From positions 44,791,715-44,855,714 of the forward strand of contig CM070635.1 in the NCBI GenBank assembly GCA_036346255.1: a stretch of 64,000 nucleotides of DNA, written 5' to 3'. This stretch comes from Ampelocalamus luodianensis. Its lineage: Eukaryota; Streptophyta; Magnoliopsida; Poales; Poaceae. The notes below the pieces were generated by a model. That model worked only from the letters and a program-made list of their open reading frames with translations, ran no database searches and was not told where the DNA came from. Each line of letters opens with the position of its first letter. The stretch's first letter is position 1. Positions 46,320 through 58,780 of the stretch are shown piece after piece. Position numbers and translations under genes: made by a program.

Positions 46320-47306
46320 CTCGCTGAGGCTCTCGAGTCCTCGGTGTCGAGCGCTTGCGCTTGCTGCTCCGGTTGTTGGTGCTCGTCGGCTCGGTGGTGG
46401 TGGTGCGGCAGCAGATTGGACCGCCCGACGAGGAGGCGACGGTGGCCTTGTGGCCCCCGCCGCTGGCGTTAGCATTTGCGCTCCCACGGCCGAGGAACGC
46501 GCTGCCAGCGCCGCCGCCGCCGGCGGCGATGTCGGACACGTGGCGGCGCGCCCGGCTCGCTTACGCGCTGCACCTGCACCTGGTTGCTCCGCAAATGCTC
46601 GAGCCGATCGCGCTCAGCATCGACGACGCCCGGCCTCCATCGCGACCTTCCCGCCGCGCTGGCCGTCCCGTCGGACGAGGTCCGACAGGTCGCCGGGGTT
46701 GTCGCTGCCGTCCGCGAGGCTGATCGTCTGCTGCCTGGAGCAGGACACGTGGGTCGACTTGGGCGGCGGCATGAGGTCGCGCGGCAGCGCCTCGGACACC
46801 GCGCATGCCCCGCCGCGCTTGTCTTCCCCCACTGGGGCATCCCCGCAGGGCTTGCCGCTGTCGACACCTGCTCCGGTGCCCGCCGCCGCCGCCCCCGGTG
46901 CTTCGCAGAAGAGCTCCGAGAAGATGTCCTTGTCGAGCGAGTCGGCGAGCGCGAACGGGAACCACAGACCCGCCTCGTCTTCTTGCGCTGCCGCTGCAGC
47001 GGCGGCAGCCGCCGCCTTCTCGGGCGGTCGGGCCTTGGCGGCAGCTTCCGGTGACTGTGAGTCTGGCTCTGCATGACGACATGGCCGTTGCACCACAGCA
47101 GCTCAATGAGGTCATCGTCTTCTCTGCAAGAAACATAAACCATGCAAGAATCATCAGAATCTGTAGCCTCTCGCACAGAGATCGGATCATTTGACGCTGA
47201 GATTTATGCTCCACTATATATTTTGATGAATTGAGCGATCAAGCGCGAACCCCAGTGGCCTGGAGGTGTCTCCCATGTTGCCCCAGTCAGGGACGAATTG
47301 GTTCAT
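46320..47306 (-). pseudogene. Phytochrome-interacting-factor-like gene, broken, without bHLH
   Basis: Exon 1 (47306-47251) encodes 'MNQFVPDWGNMGDTSRPLG' and joins exon 2 (from 47123) to give 'GEDDDLIELLWCNGHVVMQS', the active phytochrome B-binding motif of PIF proteins. Conserved PIF-like pieces follow in changing frames: 'LWFPFALADSLDKDIFSELF', 'SSMLSAIGSSICG', 'SNQVQVQRVSEPG', 'AFLGRGSANA' and 'NNRSSKRKR'. At least four frameshifts separate them, the first near 47040. Exon 2 ends at a donor GTACGC at 46319. The bHLH DNA-binding and dimerisation exons expected next are absent. PIFs are nuclear repressors of photomorphogenesis degraded in light. The unit cannot make a normal PIF; a short N-terminal product is possible. 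Confidence 0.8.
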
Positions 47307-48437
47307 GGCTCAGATCACCACAGGTCCACAACCATTCATGACGATGATGATCCCCTTCAGTTCACTGCAGAAACAGAGGAAACGGAAAGAAAGAAGCACA
47401 GAAGAAAGTCAGCTCGAAGAATCAAAACAAACTCCATGGGAACTTGGGGCGAAGACAAGACAAGATAGCTCTTCTTCTAGCAATCTTTTTTTATGCCAGT
47501 AACAATATCGATGACTGTAATCAATGGTGTCTCTTGCCTAGGATCTTGCAGCACAGCTTGCTTTGGCTTGAAATGGAGCAAGCAGGCATGTGTCACAAGA
47601 GCATCAGACATGGCAAAAGAAGGAAATATTAATGTTCACATGCAGATATGAGAAAAGATGCAAGCCCAATAAAACTACATGAATTTGCAAAAGCAAAGCA
47701 TGTGGATTCTGAACTCTGAGTACCGCAAGAAACATGCACAGGGAAGAGTGGGGAAAAAGAAAGGAAAAGGAAAGAGAGATGTAGCATGGCTGCATGGGGC
47801 ACCACAAAAATAGAGTTGTACTTATTATAGAACTCTAACGTTTATCATTGAAATACAATTTTATTTCTTATACAATTGTAACATACCTCATGTCTGTACC
47901 GTTATAATCTGGACACACCATAATCGACAGTGTAAATCTTTCTCTTTTTTCTCCAGTCAATGTGGAAATTTCTATCTCTTAAGAGCAAATATGGTGACTT
48001 CTTTTGCATTTATTTCAATAATATAACTGATAGATAGCCAGTTTTTCATATTTGCAAAACAAATTATTCCTGACTGTTATATATAAAGGAGGGCCAGCTC
48101 ACGGACGTGTAAGATATCTTCTTTTTCTCTTGATTAATGATGTAATTTATAGTTTTCTTATTACGCTTATACGATGATGATACTTTTTTATAAGAGTCGG
48201 AATCAGCAAATGGTACATAAATTGCAGTTCTTGTCTTATATGGATTCGGATGCACCAAGTAGGAATCACTAATATTGAGCTACGCGTATCGTATGGACCA
48301 GTGGTCGTATAAGTTGCAGTCGGACACAGTCAAGAGCCTGGTTCGATTACTTCATTATGAGAGTTCGTTGCCTATTGTTCACTTGAGAGTTGTAATCGAA
48401 ATTTAAAAAATGATGATTGAAAGACTCGCTAGATTAT
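47307..48437. other. Flank between the PIF-like pseudogene and the Helitron relic
   Basis: Probably the old promoter and leader of the PIF-like gene, then AT-rich sequence. ORFs here are short and unrecognised. Confidence 0.35.
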
Positions 48438-49737
48438 TCTCTACTATAAAAGCACCAGTACCAAATTTCCCTACAGCTACACCAACCCCTCAACCACACA
48501 GTCAAGAGTTCTCCTACATACACAAAAAAAAACTGCACCCACAGAAAACACACCTTTGAAACTAACGCCCCAGATCAACTCTAGCCTCTCTTTCCTCTTA
48601 CTCACTCAAATCCAACGGTCTAGGTTCTTTGGATCAAACCTCCTGAATCATCATCATCATTCAATCATCATCCCTCGCATCCCGCGCGCGACTCTCCGTC
48701 TACCCGACTCCTCGACTCCTCCTCCGTCTCTCCCCCACCCACAATCTCCAGGACGTCTCCGGGAAAGGTCATGGTATTTGGTGGAGATTTTAGACAGGTT
48801 CTTCCGGTGGTAACACGTGGGACTAGAGCACAGATAACAGATACTACATTGCAGAGATCTTATTTGTGGGATAGTATCAGAAAGCTACGATTGACACGTA
48901 ATATGAGGCTCAATCGACCCATGGTTCTCGATTACCTCCTTGAATTGGGAATGGGCCGAAGAGACAATTGGCGATGATTATATTCACTTGCGAAGATATT
49001 GTGATTGGTTATCAGATACAGAGGATTGTGTAAACAAACTAATCCAAGATGTGTTCCCATCAGTTGAGGACAATGCAAGATCAACAGCTTATATGAGCAC
49101 ACGTGCCATTCTTTCTACCAAAAATGAACATGTGGATCAGCTAAATGAAAAGATGATTGACAGGTTTCCAGGTGAGGAAAAAGTTTACCATAGCTTTGAC
49201 TCTGTCGATGATGATTCAACAAACAACTACACTATTGACTTTCTAAACTCCATCACTCCAAATGGTCTCCCACCGCATGTCCTCAAAGTAAAAATCAACT
49301 GCCCTGTGATCCTTCTCCGCAATCTTAATCCAAACAAGGGATTGTGTAATGGAACAAGGTTAATGGTTATAGCCTTGCAGGACAACGCAATTGATGCTAA
49401 AATTGTTGGTGGGCAGCATGCAGGCAAGAGGGTGTTCCTACCTAGGATTCCAATGTCTCCGTCAGATGATATTTCACTGCCTTTCAAGATGAGAAGGAAA
49501 CAATTCCCGATTCGCCTAAGTTTTGCAATGACCATAAACAAAGCGCAGGGGCAAACCATCCCAAATGTTGGGATCTACCTCCCAGAACCTGTGTTCTCAC
49601 ATGGACAGCTTTATGTTGCTTTGTCGAGAGGAGTTTCAAGGCAAACAACCAGAATTTTGTCAAAACCAAACAAGAAAATAGATACTACAGGGAAGACCAC
49701 CAAAAATATTGTATATACAGATGTATTGAACTGGTGA
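48438..49737 (+). mobile_element. Helitron-type relic with helicase C-terminus
   Basis: A sequence TCTCTACTATAAAAG at 48438 resembles the 5' terminus of plant Helitrons. It is followed by a non-homologous 340-bp segment and then, at 48771, by the C-terminal part of a PIF1-type helicase. No clear 3' hairpin and CTRR end was found, so the right boundary is unknown and 49737 is only the end of coding similarity. Confidence 0.6.
48771..49737 (+). pseudogene. PIF1-type helicase fragment of a Helitron Rep/Hel protein
   Basis: Begins mid-domain at 'VFGGDFRQVLPVV' (helicase motifs II/III). After a frameshift near 48940 comes a 265-codon block with 'TNKGLCNGTR'-like 'NPNKGLCNGTRLMV', 'FAMTINKAQGQTIPNVGIYL' (motif V) and 'HGQLYVALSRG' (motif VI). 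It ends at a natural stop 49735-49737. The Walker A motif and the whole Rep nuclease domain are missing, so it is inactive. PIF1-like helicases of this type occur in Helitrons and in chromosomal PIF1; the plant Helitron copies are far more common. Confidence 0.85.
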
Positions 49738-51045
49738 CGAGTGAATTCAAAAAAGGGGTTCCAAAAACTGGAAACTGGTAAAAACATATAATCTGTTTCA
49801 TCTTTCTTATCAAATAGTCATTTGATTTATCTACAACAAATAAACACTTGCTCTTCTTCTCCAGAAAATTGGCAGGCTTCCTTGTATACAACACTGTGAG
49901 CATATATATTCTCTATGTATATTTTGTAGACTACATAGCAAATTAATAAGTTAACTTATTATCTGCCATCCACAGATATCACATTCACGAGGACGGAATT
50001 CTTGGTGGACATTTTGAAGAGCGATGCAAATGAATGTCTGAATATTATTCTGGAGAACTCCAAGATCTACTTAAGCAATTCATGAATTATTTGTAGTATC
50101 ACGAGACATGACTTTATTATGCCTTGTTATGCATGAGTGTTTTCGGATTATATACATGGTCATATACAATTGCGTGAGACTTAAACTATGGAAAAATATT
50201 GTCGTTTGGTTGTTTTCATGCGCATCCTGAAATGAAGCCGTGGCGTTATACGATAAAACAAGAAGACGACACGGGAGAATTTGAAAAGCGCATCAACTTA
50301 CGTTGGCTTTTGCTCATCGTCGTCGCCCATAATCCCTCGATTTCTTCACGCCTTAGGTGTGCAAGTACCGTAGAAAACGTAAGAGTATGTCGGACACAAA
50401 GGCATATATATACGGCTGTAACTTCCTGCGGTTACAATCTACCCCTTTGGTCCCAAATACATGTTGTTTTAGACATTGATATCATCCCAAAAATGTAACT
50501 TTTATCACTAATTTCTATTGTAATATAGTTATAACACCTAATAAAATTACAATATTATGATAATACTTTATGATATATATATATATATTTTATGTATAAT
50601 TTCTGTGTATCTAATATAAATATTTTAAAAAGGTACCGATAACTAAATATTTAGAAGTTTGAGCTCTCACACGTAACTACGTAAGGGTCTGCGATGCGGG
50701 ATGCAGAGGGGGATAGGCTGCAAGGACCTCGCAGCGTTTCGAGTCTTTTGTGGGCCGCCGCTAGTGATCATGGGCTAACCGGATCAGCCCGCGAGGAGCC
50801 GCTTTCCTCAACTATCGGCCCATCATCAACCACTTCCCTGTTTCTCGCTAGTCGGCCCTGTTCCTCGTCTCCGAACCGTTGGCTCGCGTAGCCGCGTGAC
50901 AAACGGAGGCCCACCAAGCCGCCGAGTGCATTTTGCTCTCTCTTTTTATTACTCCTCTCGGGCGCTCTAGTCTACGGTGCTTAACCTGTTAGTGGAGGCC
51001 GGTGCCGCTCGTCGTGCTGCCCTTCTCCGGTAGACCTGGGACCTG
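49738..51045. other. Intergenic, no supported gene
   Basis: AT-rich DNA that may include the 3' part of the Helitron, then a GC-rich stretch (50690-51000) without a recognisable coding region. Confidence 0.35.
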
Positions 51046-51620
51046 GGGCTGTTTGGTTTGTGACCTCACAAAGTTATACTAAAATTTTGGTAATGATAAA
51101 ATTAAGACTGGGTAAAAAAATTGTGTTTGGATCGTAACCATACCAATTCACGAGCAATACCGAAATTGATATATTTGGACTGTAATCATGCCAAAATTAT
51201 GAGTATGACACGTGGGTCCCGCATGACATCTTTTTACCCCAATATATGTCACCATGGGTCTTATTTTGTTGATAAAATGGCAAGGAACACAACGCTTCAA
51301 ACGGATCACAAATCGGATACTCGATTTAGGAAATATAATCTTTTTAAGGCCTTGAATTAAACTGAACTTGCAATTAACGAGTTGTCAACAGCCAACTAGC
51401 ATTTACCACCTGTCAAATTTTGTGCTTGTTGCCAAACCAACTCCTTGGCGAAGTAATCGACCGCCTGCATGAAGCCAAAAATTTGGCAAGAAACAGCTGG
51501 GCACGGGCCAAATTTCAAGAGCGATGCCAAATTTTGGAATTAAAGCAAACGTGAGTTAAATCTTAATGGTAGTACCAAACTTTGGTAAGGTAAATTGGGG
51601 TAACAAACAAAACAAACCCT
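51046..51620. mobile_element. MITE-like element
   Basis: The left end GGGCTGTTTGGTTTGTGACC is the imperfect inverse of the right end (GGTAACAAACAAAACAAACC, about 51599-51618). Inside are AT-rich words common in grass MITEs (CCAAAATTTTGG-like). The 'GGGGCTGTTTGGTT' terminus is widespread in grasses. No TSD was fixed. Confidence 0.6.
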
Positions 51621-53343
51621 TGGGCCGTGCTTTTTTGGGCTGGCTCGAGGCCCAGTCGGCACGCCACGTGGTGGGCCGAGCCGGCATGGCATGAACACGG
51701 GTCAGGCTAGGCCTAAAAATACGGCCCATCGGGCGCATGATACGACACGGTTAGTTGGGCCGTACTTGGGTCGGCACGGCACGAAAGAACCAATCCCATG
51801 ACCTAGCCCAACCCCCCTAGCCTGCCCAACCAACCCCGTCCCCCACTCCCCCAGCCTAACCCAACTCCCTACACGGCTCCCCCATCTCCAACCCCCTCTC
51901 AACTTCCCGAGTCCCAGCTCCCAACCCAATCCTTGCTCCTCCAACCGCCTCCCTCCCTCTCACTCCTCACACGCCGTCGGCCGCCACCCTCCCTCTCACT
52001 CCTCACATGCCGCCGCCCTCCCTCCACTCCTCCAGCAGCCTCCCCCCTCTCCCTCCTCACGCGCCGTCGGTCACTACCCTCCTTCCACTCCTCCAGTCTA
52101 GGATGATGGAGGCAATCAAATGCGCCAAAGGCTGGGAATTGGCTAAAGAGCGGCAGCAGCATCAACTGGAGGATCTTGAGATCGTGCAGTCGTACGTTGA
52201 CCTCGAACGCATGAGCGATCTCGACATTGATGAGTAGTTAGTATGTACGCATGTTGTTACTTTACTTTTTTCCTTACTCGGGATATCAAGAAAATTCTAC
52301 TTTTTCCCTGAAATATTTATGTGCCCATGTTTTTACGCAATTAATTCAATTTTAACTGAGTTTTTAACGAGACAAACACGAAAGGAATGAAGATAGCGGT
52401 CGCCGCCACCATCGTCGTCGTCGCCTCCGCCGTCTATAGTTACTTAGAGGTTGGGCTCAGGCTGGCACGGCACGGCCCCGACATAGTGGTCTTTAGGATG
52501 TACTTAGGCCTGACTAAGGCGAGACGGACCGGCACGACAGGATGGCGGGCGAGCCGACACGGCCCAATGCCCCACCACTAGTCTCAAGGGAAAGCCCACA
52601 TGGCATCGCACATTTGCCTTCCGGCCTCTGATCGCGGACCCCGACCAACGACCCGGTGGCCAGCACATAGGCGGCGAGGAGCAGACCACATACGACGACG
52701 CGAAAATGTGCCTTTGCAAAAGGCGGCCGACACGCCTCAAAAGGGCACACTGGCAGGCTGGGTGACTGAGGCCCCGGTCACGTCAATCGACCATCTGCCG
52801 CTAATCAGAATCCGGACGGGGACCGAGGACGAGGACCGCGTGAAATGTTGGATCACTCAGCATCGAAACGATGGTACGTTAAAAGGCTCGCACGTTATAG
52901 CTAGCTAGCTTGCCTAAGGCAAAGTGGCCACCAGTTGTCGTACGCTTCACAGATAAGATGGAAAAAAATAATAATCCTACGAGACTTTATCGTATAATGT
53001 CTTAAGGTAAGTACATCTCGTAGTATTTTATTTCACAGATCAGAATGGCTTCGTGTGGTCGCCTAGGAGGTTCTCCTTTTCGGCGCGTACGATAGGAAGA
53101 GCAGATCCACGTGAAGGTGAAGCTACACCTATGCTTCACCCAAACTCTGCAGTGTGATGTATTGCGATATTGTTACTCCGTTGATAGTCACTCAATTGTT
53201 ACCGCTGTCATCATGTGAATAAGGAAGAATAGTCAAACAGTTTGTAATTTTTTTCTTCCTTGCGAAAAGAGAGGGAAGGTTTTGATCTCTTTTATGATAC
53301 ACTCAAATTAATACGGATCGTCCAATCTTTTTGATCCGATGAT
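51621..53343. other. Intergenic with GGCCGTGC repeats
   Basis: 51625-51790 repeats GGCACGGC/GGGCCGTGC words as in 36640-36870; 51900-52090 is a CT-rich stretch with near-repeats CCCTCCCTCTCACTCCTCAC. ORFs at 52007-52237 and 52387-52908 have no known domains. Confidence 0.35.
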
Positions 53344-53560
53344 TCAGATTAGTTAAATTTAGTTATACTATATCTGGTAGTATGAGTAATATTTTCAACT
53401 TTAGTGGAGATGACATGACACAAAAGTAATATTTTCAACCATAATTAGAAAAGTTCATAATAGCCTTATGAAAAATTATAAATATAAAGAAAAGTCTTTT
53501 AACGCTTTTAACAAATCAATTATTATATTTAATTATATTATCATTATATAATTTATAGGC
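53344..53560. repeat. Dispersed repeat, copy 2
   Basis: Same order of shared words as 37438-37660: TAGTTATACTAYA, CTGATAG/CTGGTAGTATGAG, ACATGACRCAA, AAAATTATAAA, AAAGAAAAGTCT, AACAAATCAAT. Confidence 0.7.
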
Positions 53561-53762
53561 TCGAGGTTTCCTCCGGCTTGGTTAGGTCAGTGATTGGGAC
53601 ATAAATGCTAGTTAATGATCGGAACAGTTCAATTTGGACAGTCCGCTATTCAACCATGTCGGCCTACCGTTTATAGACCGCTGAAACAACACTTCAATCT
53701 CAGTATCATTTCTTTTCCAGTAGAAGCCACTAGGAAGCAAGATTTTTCTCTTCGTCACATCA

Positions 53763-53852
53763 ACTAGATTCATCGCATTTCGCTGCTTTCAGCTGCAGCT
53801 TGCTGCTACTAGATTCATCGCATTTCGCTGCTTTCAGCTGCAGCTTGCTGCT
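53763..53852. repeat. Perfect or near-perfect 45-bp tandem duplication
   Basis: ACTAGATTCATCGCATTTCG begins units at 53763 and 53808; each unit contains CAGCTGCAGCTTGCTGCT. Confidence 0.95.
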
Positions 53853-54879
53853 ATTAAAGGAAGAAAAAAAAGAGAAGATTTTAAAGCTATAAAACAGAAG
53901 CAACAAGTTACCTGATCCGTGAAGCAAAGCGAAGCCGACGAGGCAGAGGGCAAAGAAAGCGACACATCCTGCCTGATAAACATGGCGTTCACTTGGCCTA
54001 GTGGATTCATTACATGAGGCCATGCAGAGAAAGGGAAAAACAGGGGCACCCCCTGTACACTGCATTCTTCGCCCAGGCACGCATGGATCACGCAGTAGTA
54101 TATGAGGCAGGCAGCACGTCCAGGAGCGGCCTCCAATTCCGTTCTTGTCACTGTCCGCCGTACTGACATGGGATCGACCCCTTTCCACGCCAAGGGATTG
54201 TGCCAGAGACCAACCGAGCTAGATACAAAACGCAGTACTTTTACTCCTGGGATAGATAGGAAACAGATGGCTTTGGATAGGAAACAGATGGCTTTTACGG
54301 TTTGTTAGACTAAAGGCAGCTTTTGGCGTCACTGGTTCACTGTCGCAAGCATTTTTACACATCGGCAGAGCACATCGGACGCCAAAATCTGTTTCAGCAG
54401 AGGGGCATCGTGGGATAGGGTGGAGTGGAAGAATACTGTGCTTGTAAAAAGGAGCTCGATCACGCCGGTAAGCATGTGTGGTGTAGCTTCCACTCTCAGA
54501 TACTTCAGGATGACTCTTATCACAAATTCCAGGTTTTCAATTTCGACAAGAAATGTTAGTGCGCGCACAAGCAAAATCTACCAGCAGAAGAGGGCAAAAA
54601 GCACCGAAGACAAGAACAATATCTCCACGATATTTCCCTCTCGAAAGCACGTACTGACAGACGCATCCGTTGCTAGCAAAGACGCGCCCAAAAAAAGGGA
54701 AGAAAAAAGAGGGAGAAAAAGACGGGACGGACGGACGAGAGAACCCGACAGAGACACGGAATGCACACCGGAGCCGCACCCGGAGGCCGGGGTGCGGGCC
54801 TACAAGATAAACAGCACATCCAGCCGTGCACAGCTGCGGCCGATGGGATCACACGAACCAGCACGCGCCTAGAGTCCTA

Positions 54880-55497
54880 GACCGACTCCTCCTCCCCCTC
54901 GCCCGTCCCCAACCAGAGACTCAAATCCACGAACTCCTCACGCCCCTGCTCTCCCCATTGCCACCAACTCCTCCTCCGGCCATACCGCCTCCGCTTCCTC
55001 CCCAGCGTCTCATACGGTGGCGGCGACCGTTCCCCGGTGGTGAGCGCTCCTGCCCGACCTCTCTCTGATCTGATATTGGTTGAAAGTTTGTATCTTTCGT
55101 TCGTTCGGTTGGATTCCTTCTCGTTGTTGGAAAAGAATGGATCTTTCTTGGTTGGGACAGTGGAGAGCGAGGGATTTTGGTCATTTCTTGCCGCGGTAGG
55201 CTCGGAGCAGCGAAAATGGCATCGTTTTGGGCTTTTTATTGGTTCCAATCATTGCACGGAGGGAAAACAAATTTCATTTCTTTCCTGTTTTTGATGTTAT
55301 GGATGTTTCTATCTTCGCTTGATTTCCTCGTGCTACGCCCCAATGATGGCCGATTGAAAGGACTATTTTTATCTTTCATAAATCCGGTTTTTTTCTCCTC
55401 TAATCATTCTCCTCTTACACGGAACGGTAGCCAATGCAAAAGTTGAATCTTTTTTCTCAAATGGTTTCGTTTCATGTACTGTCTCTGATCACGAACA
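54880..55497 (+). other. 5' leader and probable leader intron of the PP2C gene
   Basis: CT/CCT-rich sequence to about 55039 looks like a grass 5' UTR. A donor GGTGAGC near 55040 and an acceptor ACGAACAG at about 55498 would remove about 460 bp ahead of the start codon at 55519. Confidence 0.5.
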
Positions 55498-55518
55498 GAG
55501 TAGCGAAGAGCCCGAGAC

Positions 55519-57952
55519 ATGAGTGGACGCGTCGAGCCGGAGACCCCGTCGGGTAGCAGCGGCGGCGGCAAGCCGCCGCGCCACCACCTCACATCCATTC
55601 GCCACTGTGCCAGCAGCGCTCGCATCGCCGCGGCCTCCGCAGACTTTGTAAGCACGCTCACTACCACTCCAGCCCCTTGCCGAGAGCCATTTCCCCCAAA
55701 CAAATTCTGACGTTTGTCTTTTGTTTTCTTGCAGGACCTGGATTCGGGGACACTGAGCTTGATCTCACCCACAGACATCCGTCCCGGCTTCCTGCCGGTG
55801 TTCCGGTCTGGGAGCTGCGCCGATATCGGCCCCAAATCGTACATGGAGGACGAGCATGTCTGTGTCGACAACCTCATCGAGCACCTCGGAATGCGCACCC
55901 CTGGCATCCCTGCACCGGGTGCTTTCTATGGGGTGAGTTGGATTGCATTTGCCATAAATTTTGGAGGTCCGGCGGTCGCTTGCTGTTCTTGGTCTTGTTA
56001 AATGTTCAGCAGTGTATGTGTTCATTATGGACCAATTACTTACTCTTTTTTACTTTACGTCTTATAATAATCCGTCCGTCAAACTTTAGACGACCAATAT
56101 ATTTAAAACTATCTAGATTGATTATATGAAAATTACATAATTAGATTTATCATTAGAAATAGTTTTATAATATTATAATCTTATTAGTATATCTTAATGT
56201 AGATGGACAAAGTAGATGGACAAAGTCGTATCTGGTGACCGTAAAAAATAAAATAAAATGTTAGTCGAGGATTCCTCATGGTGGAAATGATTGCATTGAA
56301 GCGAATCAGTTCATTATGAGAAAGAATAAATGCGTTTTCTTTCTTCCTTATTTGTTGTAGTAGTACAATAGAAACCTTTGCGAACCATACGTTTCCTCAA
56401 CCATGTTAGGATGCTTTTTTCATAAAACAAAGGAAACTCTCTCTGTAAACAGTAAGCACTGTACCGTGGTGTGAAATGTTAAAATTGTGTGCGCTAAACT
56501 ATGCCTTGTGTGTAACAAGTGTCTGTGTGTGGTCATTTGAGCGCAGCAATTGTTTATTTTGTGGGGGAAATTTTGGTGGAATTTAACTCTATACTACACA
56601 GCAGATGATTGACGGTTCTTTTTTTTTTTTGCAGGTATTTGATGGTCATGGTGGTACAGACGCAGCATGTTTTGTTCAGAAGAACATACTAAAGTTCATA
56701 ATTGAAGACAATCACTTCCCCAACAGCATGGAGAAGGCTATCAGAAGTGCATTTGTGAAGGCTGATTATGCAATTGCGGATTCTCATTCTCTTGACCGCA
56801 ATTCTGGAACTACAGCATTAACAGCTCTTATTTTTGGCAGGTAAATTCTAGTGCCAATATCTCAAAATGTTTACTTTAATGATCCAAGGGCACTGCAGTA
56901 AGTCATTAGTCAATGTTATTTTCATATCAAATGTTGCTCCAGTGTGTACTAATATTTGACATTCATTGTATGATATTGTAACCCTCTGCTAGTTAGAATC
57001 CAAATCAATTTGGTGACAAATAAAACTAAAGCATTTAAAGTGACCAGGTCATGTGTTATTCTTGGTTAGATGAGTTTACTGAGTTGATGAAAAGATAAGG
57101 TATTTTTCAACTTCAATTAATAATTAGATGCCATGCTTGCTGACTTGTGAATTAATAGAGACTGCTTTTCTTCGTAACCCTTTGTATCTGGCGGCTACTT
57201 CACATTTATTGCTTCAACCTCCAATATCACAACCAAGCACAAGGTTCTTTGCTGTACCAAGCTGTTCCTGGGACCTCCTTGCCTTTATTGGTTGACCAAT
57301 TACAAGACTAAAACTTGGATTCTATTTACAATCTTTAGATTGATTATGTTCTTTTGCATCTTATGATATATTCTCACCCACCTCATTCGAATGGTACAGG
57401 ACATTGCTTGTTGCAAATGCAGGTGACTGTCGAGCTGTTCTAGGAAAGCGAGGCCGAGCTGTTGAGCTTTCAAGAGACCACAAACCCAGCTGCAGGAGTG
57501 AAAAGATCAGAATTGAAAACCTTGGTGGCACCATCTTTGATGGCTATCTCAATGGTCAGCTGTCTGTAGCGAGGGCAATCGGTGATTGGCACATGAAAGG
57601 TTCCAAAGGCTCTATAAGCCCGCTCACTCCGGAACCTGAGTTTCAGGAGGTTAGACTTACTGAGGAAGACGAGTTCTTGATAATAGGCTGTGATGGACTT
57701 TGGGATGTGATGACCAGCCAGTGCGCTGTCTCGATGGTAAGGAAAGAGTTGATGGAACACAACGATCCAGAAAGATGCTCGAGAGAGCTTGTCCAAGAAG
57801 CGCTCCAACGGGACTCTTGCGATAACCTAACTGTAGTGGTTGTATGCTTCTCAACAGATCCACCCCCTCAAATCGAGATCCCAAGATACCGAGTACGAAG
57901 AAGCATTTCAATGGAAGGGTTACATATGCTAAAGGGTGCTCTTGAGTCTTGA
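55519..57952 (+). CDS. Protein phosphatase 2C
   Basis: Four coding exons join in frame: 55519-55647, 55735-55932, 56635-56840 and 57400-57952, giving 361 residues. PP2C motifs appear in order: 'YMEDEH' (79-84), 'VFDGHGG' (110-116), 'SGTTALTAL', 'LLVANAGDCRAVLG', 'SRDHKP', 'QLSVARAIGDW', 'LIIGCDGLWDVM' and 'DNLTVVVV'. The metal-binding acidic residues are all kept. PP2Cs are monomeric Mn/Mg-dependent Ser/Thr phosphatases in stress, ABA and MAP-kinase signalling. By memory the best matches are Arabidopsis PP2C27/PP2C49-type proteins and their rice homologues, not the ABI1 clade. The N-terminus is Ser/Gly-rich without a signal peptide, so it is likely cytosolic or nuclear. No defect is seen. Confidence 0.95.
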
Positions 57953-58484
57953 CAGTAATGCCTGAGTTCTCAAATTCTGTTTTTTCCCCATAACTTTGCT
58001 TGTATGATATGTTGTTATTTCTTGTTTTTTCGTCGAAGTTTTGCTCCGTTCTTTGAGCTATAGCTATAGGTCTCGGAATAAGTTGTGTAGAATCATTTTG
58101 AAATTTTGGTTGAGATGTAGGCTAATCATTTTGTTGAGGCATTTATTTATTTGTACCGGCTAGCATTGGATCGTTCACAATGTAATTGAGCAATGCCCGA
58201 CATTCTTATTCTGGTACAAATTGAAGTTATAATAGTTGATCAATTTTGCTCTACTTCAGAGTGCCGCTTGTCTACGTGGAGTGGACGAGCTTCCTATTTC
58301 CTTCTGATATAGCAAATCAGAGCAAAGCACCTTGGAAGAGAACTAACTCCTTGTTGGATGTTCTGAAATGATTGATCTGTGGGAACATCTCCATTTGACC
58401 ATCTTCTAGCTACACTCCCATATGCGGTATGCCCATATCTATAGTAGTTCAATAATGTAAGTACACTTGTACAGTTAAAAGTTA
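57953..58484. other. 3' flank of PP2C
   Basis: T-rich probable 3' UTR followed by unremarkable sequence without ORFs. Confidence 0.4.
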
Positions 58485-58780
58485 CCTTTTTTAGAAACAC
58501 AAGGCAAAAACACCCCGGTAGTTAAAACACTTGTACTCTCACTGGATGCATCAAAGAAGAAACTCGTGAGTATACACGCCGAGCCTAGCACTCGAACACG
58601 GGCGGGCAGAGGTCCTGCGTCCTCTCTTTGCCAGTCGAGCTACGCTCAATTCTCAAAAACAATTGTACTATAGTTTGCATAAAATTTCGGACGGGCAGAG
58701 GCCCTGCATCCTCTCTTTGCTAGCCGAGCTACGTTCAGTTCTCAAAAACAATTGTACTATAGCTTGCATAAAATTTCGGG
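58485..58780 (-). repeat. Putative tRNA-derived SINE with duplicated head
   Basis: On the minus strand, TAGCTCGACTGG (58642-58631) fits a polymerase III box A and GTGTTCGAGTGC (58599-58588) a box B, about 43 bp apart. The body runs to an A-rich end near 58490. An 89-bp tandem duplication (58603-58691, 58692-58780) covers the box A part plus upstream flank. This fits a plant SINE; the family was not determined. Confidence 0.5.

Noticed and set aside
46450..47194. Long plus-strand ORFs opposite the PIF-like pseudogene
   Set aside because: They are GC-rich shadows; recognisable PIF motifs are only on the minus strand.
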